From an uncultured Myxococcales bacterium (lineage in GTDB: Bacteria > Myxococcota_A > UBA9042), in assembly GCA_903896545.1 (NCBI GenBank), contig CAITYF010000041.1:1-32948 (forward strand): a DNA stretch of 32,948 bases. The letters run 5' to 3'. Made by a program: the position numbers and the translations under genes. The notes under the pieces are model-generated. The model saw only the letters and a program-made list of their open reading frames with translations, was not told where the DNA came from and did no database searches. Every line of letters starts with the position of its first letter. The stretch's first letter is position 1. This document shows positions 22,639 to 32,200 of this stretch, piece after piece.

Positions 22639-25600
22639 CTAGAACTTGGTCACGTCCGTGTAGTAAATACGCACGTAGATGTTCGAAATGGACTCCAACT
22701 TCACGTCTTGATTCACCTTTTCATCACGCTGATTGAACACCAACTGCCACAACGAATTGACCAGAGGCCGGTCGCGCAAGTGGTAAGCGGAGTAGATGTC
22801 GCCGGCCGTGAACTTCTGCACCGACGAACCGCCGAGGGTCGTGTTGACCACAGCCGTCCGCGCCGGGAGCGCGAAGTAAGACGTCAGGTCGTCCAAGCGC
22901 TGGATCGAGCCCGTGCCGAGCATGCGCAGATAGACGCGCGCGACGTCATCGCCGACTTCTTCACCCTGGATGTCGATGGTGATGTGGTGAATTTTGTGGT
23001 TGCGGGTCAGCGGCGACAGGTCAGTCACGCGGGTGGCAAAGGACAGCGACAAATAGCCGTTGGAGTCGTAATGGCTCGGGTCCTTCATCGCAGCGCGCAT
23101 CTTCCCGACCCGCTCCGTGGTGGTCAGCGCCTTCATGTACGGTACGCCGTCGGCGTCCACGTGCGGCGTGCCATCGCTGTTGGTCTCAGCCTCCTCCTTG
23201 GGGATCTGCAAAATGTCATTCAAGAGCGATAGCTCCACGACGCGCAGATCTGGCGAGCCGTACTCCTGCTGATAGGCCGTGAACGCGTTGTCCAGGCCCA
23301 TCATGTAATCTTGCAGGTTGTCTTGGCCGGTCTGCACCATGCGCGCCAAGTAGAGGTTCTGCTTCTTGCCGTAACTCTGGCTGGTAAAGTACTCGTACGC
23401 CCGCGTCGCCGCGTACGCAGCCTTGAGCGCATCGCGATAGAAGATGTCCGCTTCGATGACTGAATCGTTCTGATACAGCCGCACGTTGGGGTCGTTCTTG
23501 GCCGCCGCAAAATTAATCTGCAGCGCTTCCGCCTGATCCTGTTGCGACTGCAGCCGGGTCGCTTGCGCGCGCAGGCTCTTCAGATCCGAGACGCCCTTTT
23601 GCGCCTGAACCGCAGCGCGGAAGATGTCCATCACGATTTCTTTCTGCTGCCGCCGCAAGTTGGTGATGGTCACCAGGTTGAGCTGCTCAATCTCCTTTTT
23701 GCACGGCGTTGTTGCTTCCAGGTACGTCTGGTCGTTCTGCGAATCGGCCTGCGTCTTCTCCTTTCCCACGTAATCTTTGGTCAGAGCCTTCTGGTCCGCA
23801 CCGACCAGAATCTGCGCCACGGACGAAACGACCGCCGCGGCGGACGAAACGGCGCAGGCCAAAGCTGGGATCGGCGATGCACTGCACGCACCAGCGGCAG
23901 TCTGGATCGCTTGACTCGCAGAATCGACGCAGGTCTTGGCAAAATCGAGGTCTGCCTGGTCATTCGCGCGGTCCTGCGTCAACGTCGCGCCGGCTTTGTC
24001 CACGATCAGCGCCTTGTCAGCGACGTCCTTGTCAATGCCGCACGTCACCGCCACACGGTCCCGTTCCGCGATGACTTGTGCGTCCAGGTTGTCGTAGCGC
24101 AGCTTGCTCTGGCGGTAGCCGGCGTCGGAGTCCTGCACCGTCAGCATGGACTCATACATGTTGCCGTTCTCAACGCGTCCGCACGGGTCGCCGGCGAGCG
24201 CCGTCTTGGCCGATTTATCGGCGTACTTCTTGATTGCCGGGTACACGATGCCATCGTCGCCCGTAAACGTGCCGCACAGGTCGGCGAGCTGGTTTTCATA
24301 GGTGTTGGAGATGTTGACCAGCTCGGTTGCGAACTGCACGGCGTCCACGCGACCGGTCAAGTTGGAATCCAGCGCCACCTGCTCGCGCGTCGCCGCGGCC
24401 GCCATCTTGGTCTTGGCGATGTCCGCCAAAGCGGAAAACGCGTTGGCGGTCAATCCCGAGTCCTCCAGCGCCGGAAACGGCACATAGTCTTCCGGGTAAC
24501 CAAACGTATCCGCACCCACGCTCAGCTGCGCGTACACGTCGCGCATCTTGTCCATGGACGAGCTGAAGCGCAGCTGCGTGTCCTGCAGCACCTTGAGCAG
24601 ACCCGCTTCGTAGCTCGAATCCGCGTTGGCGGTGACATCCTTCATCAGCTGGCCGAGCAGCGCGCCTTCCAGATACGCCGATGCATAGCCGCGCTCCAGC
24701 ACGCGCTGGGCGAGCTTGGTCTGTTTCAGGAGCTGATAGCGGTTGGCGATCTCGCTCGTCGCCAGGGCTTTTTGCGTCGCCGCCCGCGTGAGGCGCTCCA
24801 TGTACAACGTCACCATCTCCGGCTTGTGAAAGCTGCCAGCCGTCAGTTGACCACCGTTGCCGTCCGGCACGCTCTTATCAAACGACGCGGCGAGGTTCGG
24901 CCCCAGCGCGTAGAGGCGATCGAGCGCCAACTGATAGTACTGGCTGGCCTGATAGAGCTTGTAGAACTCAGCGCCCGCCACACCTGTCAGGTTGATGCCG
25001 TCTTTGCCCTCAAACTGCTTGCCAAGGAACGTCGCGACGTTCACGCCTGCAAGATCAAAGCGCGAGGCGTAGGCGGCTGTCAGCGCGTCGTCGCCCAACA
25101 TGACCAGCAGCTCCGCGTACAAGCGCTCGAAACCGTTGACCCACGCTTGTGGAAAGTCTTTCTCCACCTGGAATTGCGAGAAGTTGCCCTGCAGGAAGGT
25201 CACGAGCTTCTGCTGCGAATCTGCGTTCAGCTTGGCGTAATCGGGACCCGTCGCGGTGGCGATCAGGCAGTCCACGCGCTTGCGCGCTGCTTGGACCTGC
25301 GCAGGGTCGTAGCAATAGGGATTCGCCGCGGTCCCCACTGGTGAGCAGATCGCCGGCGTGAAGCCCACTTGGCCGCCGGTCGCCGTCATGAACTTGGTCT
25401 TGTAGCGGAACGCGTCACCGATCAGCGAACGCAAGCTGGGCGCCGTGACCTCCGACGTATTCTGGTAGTAAACGAAGCTCTTGCCTGTGCGCAGGTCCTT
25501 GCGCGCGGGCTCATCGCAAAACGGCAAGCTAGCGTTCGTGCAACTGACGTACGGCTCGCTGCCGATCACGGTAGCGCCCGCATCCTGCCACTGTTTCAGC

Positions 25601-28593
25601 CGCTTGCCGCACGTCCCCGGCGTCAGCATGATTCCTGCGGCATCCGTTGTGTAGTCCTGCTGACAAGGCTCGCTGGCGATTTGCGACTGACTCAGGTTGT
25701 TGCCCGTGTAGAAGAACACGACCTTGCTCGCTACCGGGCACGCCACCCGGAGCGTTTGGGTCGACTTGGAGTCGTTGTCGCCCGCACCACCATCAAAAAG
25801 TCCATTATCTTCACAGAAGTAGTGAATCTGCGCCGGCGCCGTGTTGTTGTCGTATCCCGCCGCGTTCCAGTTGATTTTGACGCCAGATTTGCCGGCCGTG
25901 CCGTTAATCAGGTTGGTCACCCGCTGGTCGACGCCGATCGGATCGCCCACGGCCGCGAGCGTATCGTTGTCGCACGCAATGCCCTTGAGCTTCGTGTCTT
26001 CGCGCACCAAGGTCTGCTTGGGTGTGCCGGCAAAGTCCGCCGGTTTCAGGTCAGCCGGCACACGCTTGAGTAGAATGACGCCGTACGCCGCGGTGGTCTT
26101 CGGGTCCTTGCGCGGAACAAAGTCCTCAAAGCGCTCGCGAAAAATCAGATAAATCTTGGTCTGGTCCACCAGAACGCCGTCCAGAAACTCAATACGGCGA
26201 TTGATCGGCATGCCGTTGGGCACCGGGTTAGCGCGAGCGGCCTCCAAATTCGCCACACCGTCGGTGAAGGGCTCGATACCATCCAAACAGGTCGTGCGGA
26301 CAAGCGCTTTGGTCTCAGCCGAAACCGAGGTTCCATCCGTAAAGCCTGGAATCAGCCAAGGCACCTCGTTGCCAATGTAGCCGAACTTCGTGCAGCCGGG
26401 CTCATTGCCCATCAGGTAGCGGCCGCCGAGCGAAACACTCAGCGCGTTCGCGTCGAGTTCGACACCGGCACCGTGTTTGAGAAAGGTCGCCGCTGTGCCG
26501 GAACCCGTCGGAGCGGCGGGGTCAGTCGCAAAGCGCAGCTTGACTGCCGGATTGCCTGGGTATTGCAGCGCGGTGGCGGAAACGACGCGACCGGAAAACA
26601 AAGTCGTATCGTTCGGGTCGACCTGCAGGTTCATGGCAAACGGAAGCTGTGTCACGCCGCTCGGCACCTGCGCGTCGCTTTGGGTGCCGACCCAAACGCC
26701 GTAGCAGTCGTCCGCAGAGCGCGGGTAGCACTGCTTGCCGCTGGTGCAGTTGTTCGGGTCGTCCGGGGTTTTGCACTTGGCGCGGATGCTCTCTTTGTTC
26801 CAAGACTCCTCAGTCAGCGAGGTCATCGCGTCGCGCATTTCTACGGACGAGAGCGCGCCCAAGCCGCCCGAGCGGAACGAGTACCAGAACTGCGCAAAGG
26901 CGTTTTTCGAGTTGTACCAGGTCGATGAATCCGGATCGCTGAGGGTGCCGTTGTCATCGTTGAACGAGCCGAAGTAGTAGACGCTGCCGGTCCATTGGCC
27001 ATCGGGGCGCTCCGAATACGTCGCAGAGACCGACTGCGCGCCAATGCCGCCGCCTTCCATCGTGACTTCAAATTCGCCCTGCCAGCGGGCGGCGCCAAAC
27101 GTCGGGTCATTGCTAACGAAGATCTCCGGGCAGCGGTTGGTGCAGCCGGCAACGAGGCACTCGCGCACGCAGTTGGGCTGGGCGATGACCGTCATCGACT
27201 CGCCCTTCGTGATCACGCCATCGGCCTGCAACGTCACCCACGGCATCGCGCAATTGCCCAACGACGGCGAGCACGGCACGAGGGCGTGCGTCTTGGGGTC
27301 CAGGCCGGGCCCCTGCACGACCTGGTCGGCGGGCGTCTTGGTCACGCGATGCGACACCTTGCGAATGCGAAAGACGCCGGGCGTTTGCGCCTCGCCATAC
27401 TCAATCTGCAGGCTGAGCTTGGGGTTGACGTTGGTCAACAGCAGCTGCGTCTTGGTCACGTGAAAGGTCGGCTGATTGACCACGCTCGGCGCGGTGACGG
27501 CCGACGTCGGGACCAGGCTCGCGCAATAGCCTGAAGCGCCGCCCGCGTTGCAGACCATGCCTTGGGGGCAATCTGCATCTTTTGCGCAGCTCTCGCGGCA
27601 GACGTGGCGGACACAGTCGCTGTTCGGCCCACACTGCGCGTTGGATTCACAGTTGGAGTAGCAGCCGCCCCACATGCACACCTGCCAGTCTGTGCAGTCC
27701 GAGTCGTGGGTGCAGATGGTGTTTGTCGCACCCGGTGCCAAACACTCGCCATTGGTGCAGGTTTTGTTGTCGTGACAGCCGACCTGCAGGTTGTCCACGC
27801 AGCTGACGGCGCTGCCTTTGACGGGGAGGCAGGGCGTGTAGCACTTGGGGCTGGTCGGCGGCAGCGTCGACGCCAAGCGGCAAATGCCGTTGAGCGCGCC
27901 CAAGCCGGCGTTGCAGCTGCCATTGACCTTGGCCTGACAGCCCGCGCTACCCAATTCGCAGTAGACGCAGACGTTCTGAGCGGGGTCGCACAGATTGCCG
28001 GTCTTGCATCCGCCGCTGGACAGGCATTTGCCGCCCTCGTAACCGGCGGAGTCCACGCACATTTCGCCGCCCAAGCAGATCAGCGCGCTGCCACTACACG
28101 AGCCGGCCAAGCACTTGCAGTCCTTGGTGCCGGGCGTGCAGTTGGGGTCCTGACAGAGCCAGTCGATGCACTTGTCGTTCGACAACGCGCAGCCGCCGGT
28201 GTTGCAGCCGCAGCCGTGCGCGCCGGCGGTGCAGTCCTGACGCACGCAGGTGCCGGTCGAGCACTTGAGCGGTTGGCCATCCTTGCCAGCTGCACAGACG
28301 CTGCCTCCGGCACAGCTGCAGTTCTCAGTGCCCGGTACGCACGTCGGCACCGGCACGTCCGCTTGAACCGAGGTGTCGGCCTGGACAGCGATGTCGTTGG
28401 GGATGTCCTCAGTCGGCACCACATCCTTCTGTTCTGCCACGTCCACTGAAGCGGCGTCCGCACCCACGTCATCGGCGGCGTCAGCGCCGATCGCTCCGGA
28501 TGATTTGCTATCCGCAGCGCCGCAGCCAAACGCGCCAATCATCAGACAGAGCACGGCAAACCGGACCAACCGGCGAGAGTTCAGAGTAAACAT
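22639..28593 (-). CDS. giant lipoprotein with TcA-like C-terminus
   Basis: A 1984-residue predicted lipoprotein: hydrophobic leader to Cys24 (LMIGAFGC), Asp-rich spacer, Cys-rich repeats to about residue 380 (CVPGTENCSCAGGSVC; CDPAQNVCVYC), then a long region I cannot name. The last ~350 residues (about 22642-23690) look like the end of Tc-toxin TcA proteins: a long helical segment (LRRQQKEIVMDIFRAAVQAQ; YRDALKAAYAATRAYEYF; LARMVQTGQDNLQDYMMGL), then HHITIDIQGEEV where TcA has a similar strand, and a final NSLWQLVFNQ ... ISNIYVRIYYTD resembling the WRLEL ... ILHIRYTA end. This is recalled similarity. ATG 28593 has GAGG 7 bases upstream. An RHS/TcB-C-like gene lies two genes upstream, as expected for Tc partners, but a lipid anchor is not a Tc feature. 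Confidence 0.8.
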   Translation of the reverse strand: MFTLNSRRLVRFAVLCLMIGAFGCGAADSKSSGAIGADAADDVGADAASVDVAEQKDVVPTEDIPNDIAVQADTSVQADVPVPTCVPGTENCSCAGGSVCAAGKDGQPLKCSTGTCVRQDCTAGAHGCGCNTGGCALSNDKCIDWLCQDPNCTPGTKDCKCLAGSCSGSALICLGGEMCVDSAGYEGGKCLSSGGCKTGNLCDPAQNVCVYCELGSAGCQAKVNGSCNAGLGALNGICRLASTLPPTSPKCYTPCLPVKGSAVSCVDNLQVGCHDNKTCTNGECLAPGATNTICTHDSDCTDWQVCMWGGCYSNCESNAQCGPNSDCVRHVCRESCAKDADCPQGMVCNAGGASGYCASLVPTSAVTAPSVVNQPTFHVTKTQLLLTNVNPKLSLQIEYGEAQTPGVFRIRKVSHRVTKTPADQVVQGPGLDPKTHALVPCSPSLGNCAMPWVTLQADGVITKGESMTVIAQPNCVRECLVAGCTNRCPEIFVSNDPTFGAARWQGEFEVTMEGGGIGAQSVSATYSERPDGQWTGSVYYFGSFNDDNGTLSDPDSSTWYNSKNAFAQFWYSFRSGGLGALSSVEMRDAMTSLTEESWNKESIRAKCKTPDDPNNCTSGKQCYPRSADDCYGVWVGTQSDAQVPSGVTQLPFAMNLQVDPNDTTLFSGRVVSATALQYPGNPAVKLRFATDPAAPTGSGTAATFLKHGAGVELDANALSVSLGGRYLMGNEPGCTKFGYIGNEVPWLIPGFTDGTSVSAETKALVRTTCLDGIEPFTDGVANLEAARANPVPNGMPINRRIEFLDGVLVDQTKIYLIFRERFEDFVPRKDPKTTAAYGVILLKRVPADLKPADFAGTPKQTLVREDTKLKGIACDNDTLAAVGDPIGVDQRVTNLINGTAGKSGVKINWNAAGYDNNTAPAQIHYFCEDNGLFDGGAGDNDSKSTQTLRVACPVASKVVFFYTGNNLSQSQIASEPCQQDYTTDAAGIMLTPGTCGKRLKQWQDAGATVIGSEPYVSCTNASLPFCDEPARKDLRTGKSFVYYQNTSEVTAPSLRSLIGDAFRYKTKFMTATGGQVGFTPAICSPVGTAANPYCYDPAQVQAARKRVDCLIATATGPDYAKLNADSQQKLVTFLQGNFSQFQVEKDFPQAWVNGFERLYAELLVMLGDDALTAAYASRFDLAGVNVATFLGKQFEGKDGINLTGVAGAEFYKLYQASQYYQLALDRLYALGPNLAASFDKSVPDGNGGQLTAGSFHKPEMVTLYMERLTRAATQKALATSEIANRYQLLKQTKLAQRVLERGYASAYLEGALLGQLMKDVTANADSSYEAGLLKVLQDTQLRFSSSMDKMRDVYAQLSVGADTFGYPEDYVPFPALEDSGLTANAFSALADIAKTKMAAAATREQVALDSNLTGRVDAVQFATELVNISNTYENQLADLCGTFTGDDGIVYPAIKKYADKSAKTALAGDPCGRVENGNMYESMLTVQDSDAGYRQSKLRYDNLDAQVIAERDRVAVTCGIDKDVADKALIVDKAGATLTQDRANDQADLDFAKTCVDSASQAIQTAAGACSASPIPALACAVSSAAAVVSSVAQILVGADQKALTKDYVGKEKTQADSQNDQTYLEATTPCKKEIEQLNLVTITNLRRQQKEIVMDIFRAAVQAQKGVSDLKSLRAQATRLQSQQDQAEALQINFAAAKNDPNVRLYQNDSVIEADIFYRDALKAAYAATRAYEYFTSQSYGKKQNLYLARMVQTGQDNLQDYMMGLDNAFTAYQQEYGSPDLRVVELSLLNDILQIPKEEAETNSDGTPHVDADGVPYMKALTTTERVGKMRAAMKDPSHYDSNGYLSLSFATRVTDLSPLTRNHKIHHITIDIQGEEVGDDVARVYLRMLGTGSIQRLDDLTSYFALPARTAVVNTTLGGSSVQKFTAGDIYSAYHLRDRPLVNSLWQLVFNQRDEKVNQDVKLESISNIYVRIYYTDVTKF

Positions 28594-28604
28594 GCGTGTA
28601 CCTC

Positions 28605-28619
28605 GCGCCGAGACGGCGC
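28605..28619 (-). promoter_or_regulatory. hairpin directly upstream of the giant lipoprotein RBS
   Basis: GCGCCG (28605-28610) and CGGCGC (28614-28619) form a perfect 6-bp GC stem with a 3-base loop. It abuts the GAGG ribosome-binding site (28601-28604, minus strand) of the TcA-like gene. Position suggests an effect on translation initiation or mRNA processing; no ligand-binding structure is apparent. Confidence 0.35.
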
Positions 28620-28654
28620 CTAGCAGCTGCCAAGAGGCCGCCGCGAATGTCGGT

Positions 28655-29137
28655 TCAGTTGAGGGTCGCCGTCACGCCCGCCACCGCGGCCGCTTTCACG
28701 TCCACGCAGCTGACCTTCTTGACCGTCACCTGCTTGGCGTCGCCCTTGACCGTCACCTGGATGGCGCCATTGGCCAGCGGCGCGTCCTTGGCGGCGACAA
28801 AGCTGATGGCGACCTTGGGCGCCTCGCGGATGAACGTACCGACGACCGTGCCGTCAAACGTCACCGTGTCGATCTTCGCCGTGCCTTCGCTCAGCAGGAT
28901 CTCGCAGCCGCGGACGTTCGGGTCGCTGAGCGTGAGGCCGCTCTTGACGCCGGGGTCGGTCGCGTCGGTGCCGCCGGTCGTGCCGTCCTGACCGCCGGTG
29001 GTGGCGTCCTGGTCGGTGATGGCGGCGTCAGGGTCGGCCGGGGTGTCGGTGGTGGTGGATTTGCTGCAGGCAGGTAGGGCCAGGACTGCCAGCACGAGGA
29101 GTCGGGCGATGTTGCAGAGTTTCATGTGTTTCTTCAT
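28655..29137 (-). CDS. small secreted lipoprotein
   Basis: A 160-residue lipoprotein: MKKHMKLCNIARLLVLAVLA, then LPAC with Cys24, an Asp/Thr/Gly spacer (DQDATTGGQDGTTGGTD), and a ~100-residue domain with alternating strands (RGCEILLSEGTAKIDTVTFD; FIREAPKVAISFVAAKDAPL; VTVKKVSCVDV) with two Cys that could pair. AAGGA lies 6 bases before the ATG at 29137. I recognise no family. It sits between the RHS-RGS gene and the TcA-like gene, the place where an immunity gene often follows an RHS toxin. A lipoprotein outside the cytoplasm would be an unusual immunity protein against an RGS domain, so an assembly or anchoring role is as likely. Confidence 0.85.
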   Translation of the reverse strand: MKKHMKLCNIARLLVLAVLALPACSKSTTTDTPADPDAAITDQDATTGGQDGTTGGTDATDPGVKSGLTLSDPNVRGCEILLSEGTAKIDTVTFDGTVVGTFIREAPKVAISFVAAKDAPLANGAIQVTVKGDAKQVTVKKVSCVDVKAAAVAGVTATLN

Positions 29138-29173
29138 TTCGAGTCCTTGGTGATTGGGTGTTGGAGACGGCCT

Positions 29174-29209
29174 CTGGCGTTGCGCGGCACAAACCGCGGC
29201 GAACGCCAG
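29174..29209 (-). terminator. two-part hairpin between RHS-RGS gene and lipoprotein gene
   Basis: The outer stem CTGGCGTT (29174-29181) / AACGCCAG (29202-29209) is a perfect 8 bp. The inner stem CGCGG (29183-29187) / CCGCG (29194-29198) has a 6-base loop. It lies between the stop of the RHS gene (29214) and the lipoprotein start (29137). There is no T run downstream. Likely a partial terminator or processing site that lowers or separates expression of the two sides. Confidence 0.5.
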
Positions 29210-29213
29210 CCCA

Positions 29214-32200
29214 TCATCTCAACTTCTCTATTTCTTTCGTTTTGAACCGCCGCAGCGAATCAGTCGCCATGAGCTCGTGGACCGCTTTGTATGCCGGACC
29301 CAAGGCAGCCCGATAGTCGGCAATTCCGGCGCCGGTTGTGCTGTTCACTTTCCCTGCAGCAGTCCACAGCGGATTTTGGTGTGTGCTTGCCAGATTGACT
29401 TGTCGCGTAGCTTCATCCGCTACGAATGTGTTGTTCAAAGTTTCCAAAGCAGCGTACTCCCCTGGATCGCCCGGCGGCGGCAGGCTGTCTACCGCATTGA
29501 GAAAATCCAAGTTCTCTGTGGAAAATTCCGATGCCAAGTGCTCTCGAAGCGCCCCATTTGCCACGGGGTCAGCGCGGAACTCATCCAAGGTCGTTCGACT
29601 GATTGCTGCTATCTGCAGGTCGACTGCCTTCTGGATGCGCTTGTCGTTGTCTCTCCTGCGCTGTGCCTGCTTTGCTCGCTTTCCGTACAGACCGGAACGT
29701 GACAGCTTCCGGAAGGCCGAGTCGTTGAGCCTGCCCCGGGCGGACTTGATGCTTCGCCCGACGGCCTTGAGGCCGGTCTTAAAGGCCTGCCACTTCCCGA
29801 GTCCCGTCGGATCGACATGGTCCATTGTGCCATTGGCCACGTAGGCGTACCCGGTGGTCGCTTCACCCATAGCGCTAGCATTCTCGTCGTCCAGCACGGC
29901 AAACGACGGGTCGCTGGCGTCCCAGCGGCCGGTCAGCGGGTCCAGGTCGCGGAAGCCAAAGTGCAGCAGGCCGCTCGCGAGTTCCATCTCCTGCCCCGTG
30001 AAGCCGTAGGTGTCGACAAAGGCCGTCGACTCGCGCTCCAGACCAGTCGGGTAAAACGAGCGCTGTGCGAGGACGGCGCCGGTCGCGCCGGTCGCCAACA
30101 CCAGACTGCCCAGTTGGTCCGCGTGCAAGTGCACCACCGCCTCGCTGTCGTCCAGCAGCGCGCGCCGCGCACTGGCCCGCAGAAGGCGCGCCACTGGCGA
30201 AGGCGCCGTGCCACTGGCAAACGTCACCAGACCCGCGCTCGCCGCTTGCGCCAGCCACGCGTCCGCCACCGTAATGTGCTTGTCGCCGCCCGGCGTCAGC
30301 ACCGTGCCCGCCGCCGTCGCCGGCGCCAAGTCGCTGAGCACCTGCGTCGCCATCGCGTCGCTCATCGTGCGCGCCGTACGCCCGCCCAAGCGCGTGTAGG
30401 CGATGCTGATGCCGTCGCGCACCTCAAACGACGGGTCCACGTAGTACGTCGCGCCGCCCTCGGCGAACTTCATCACTCGCGCGCTCTCACCGGCGTAAAT
30501 CGACACTTCATCCGCCATGCCCGCGCGCTGCACGCGACCGATGCGGCCAAACCAGTTGCGCGTGAACTTCGCGTCGCCGCGCGCCGTCATCCGCCCCGCC
30601 GCGTCGTAGCTGTACGCGAATGCGCCAGCCTTGCTCAGCATGTTCGGATGCGCCGCGTCGTAGCTGATCGCCCCGATGTTGGCCGCGCTGGCAGCGCCCA
30701 GGCTGGAAGTGATCGCCAGCACGTCGTCGATCGTGTCATAGCTGTTGGTCATGAGTTCCGACGTGCCCGCGCTGGTGCCCAGGTTGGTCGTCAGCGTGCG
30801 GTGCCACGCGTCGCTGGTGATCTGCGTGCCGTACATCGGCCGGCCAGCCATCGCGTCCGCTTTGTCGGTAAGTGACAGCAGCGAGCCGTCGACGTCGCGC
30901 TGCAGGTCCAGGCCAAACAGCACCTTGCCGCCACCAGTCGTGCGTAGAGACGTCGTCCGCATCCGCCCGTCATAGGTCCGCGCGTCCACCACGCCGTTGG
31001 CGTGGGTGATGGAGGTCTCCAGACCACGGCCGTCGTAGCTCACCGCCGTGATCACGCCGGCGATCGCTGACGCGCGCGACGCCGCATCAAACGTCGTCTG
31101 CTCGGTGCTGCCATCGGGCAAGGTCTTCTTGACCATGCGGCTCGCGTCGTCGTACTCGAGGCGGGTCACAAAACTGTGACCTTCCAGCCGCTGTGACCGG
31201 AAGATCAGCTGGCCTCGCGCGTCGTAGCCCAGCTGGTCAAGACCGACCGGATCGCCAATCGCATCAGCGCCCAGCGGGTACTGCATCTGCGCCAGCCGCC
31301 CCGAGGTCGTCGTGCAATCGGCGCAGTCCTTCACGCGGTCGTACGTCATCGTCGACTTGGTCGTCGCCTCGTTGGCCGCGTCCCACGCCGTCGTCTGGCG
31401 GTTCATGCCGTCGTAGCCATACGCCTGTGTCGTGACTGCGTCCTTGCGCGTCAGCAGGTTGCCGATGGCATCGTAGGTGAACACCAGCTCGCCGCTGTTC
31501 GGGTCCACCACGCGCGTCACACGGTCCATGCCGTCGTATTCCTGCGTGTGCTTGTTGCCCTTGTCGTCCGTCACCGTCACCAGGTGCCCCAGATCATCGT
31601 ACGTCAGCGCCGTCGTGCCCTTGCTCGTCGGCGTCAGGTAGCGATCAATCGCCACCGTGCGGCCCAGGCCGTCGGTGCGCGTGACCATCGGCGTGTCGTG
31701 GTTGGCGTTCTTGGCATCGTTGTCGTCTTCCGCGTACTGGCGCGTCGCCAGAGGCTCATATACCGAACGGGACTGGGTGCCATCTTCGTAGGTGACGCTC
31801 TTGACCCGATCCTGCGCGTCGTAGATGTACTGTGCGTACAGCGTGCCGGTGGGCACCGCCGCCTCCGACGCATCGCATGCGTCGCTCGCCGCCAGATACG
31901 GCTGGTACTGGCGGACCGGCTGGCCCTGGCTGTTGAACACCGCGAAGCCGTTGACTTGGAACTGTCCCGGCGCAAGTTGCACGCGGCTCTGGTACGCGCG
32001 ACCCTTGCCGTCCATGCAGTTCACGGAGTACAGGTCCGGCTCGCCGCTCGTCTTGGAGCGTTTGTGGATGCTGATCCGCGACACCGGGTCGCCCAGCTCA
32101 TAGCTGATCACCTGCGACGGAAACGCATCCGTATCCGGCGTCCGAATCGCCTTGATCAGCCGGCCATGCTCGTCATAGCGAAACTTCTGGCTCGTCTCCG

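Noticed and set aside
23542..25344. 600-residue plus-strand open frame opposite the giant lipoprotein
   Set aside because: It is a reverse-complement shadow with Arg/His/Leu-rich, motif-free sequence; the opposite frame has coherent protein features.
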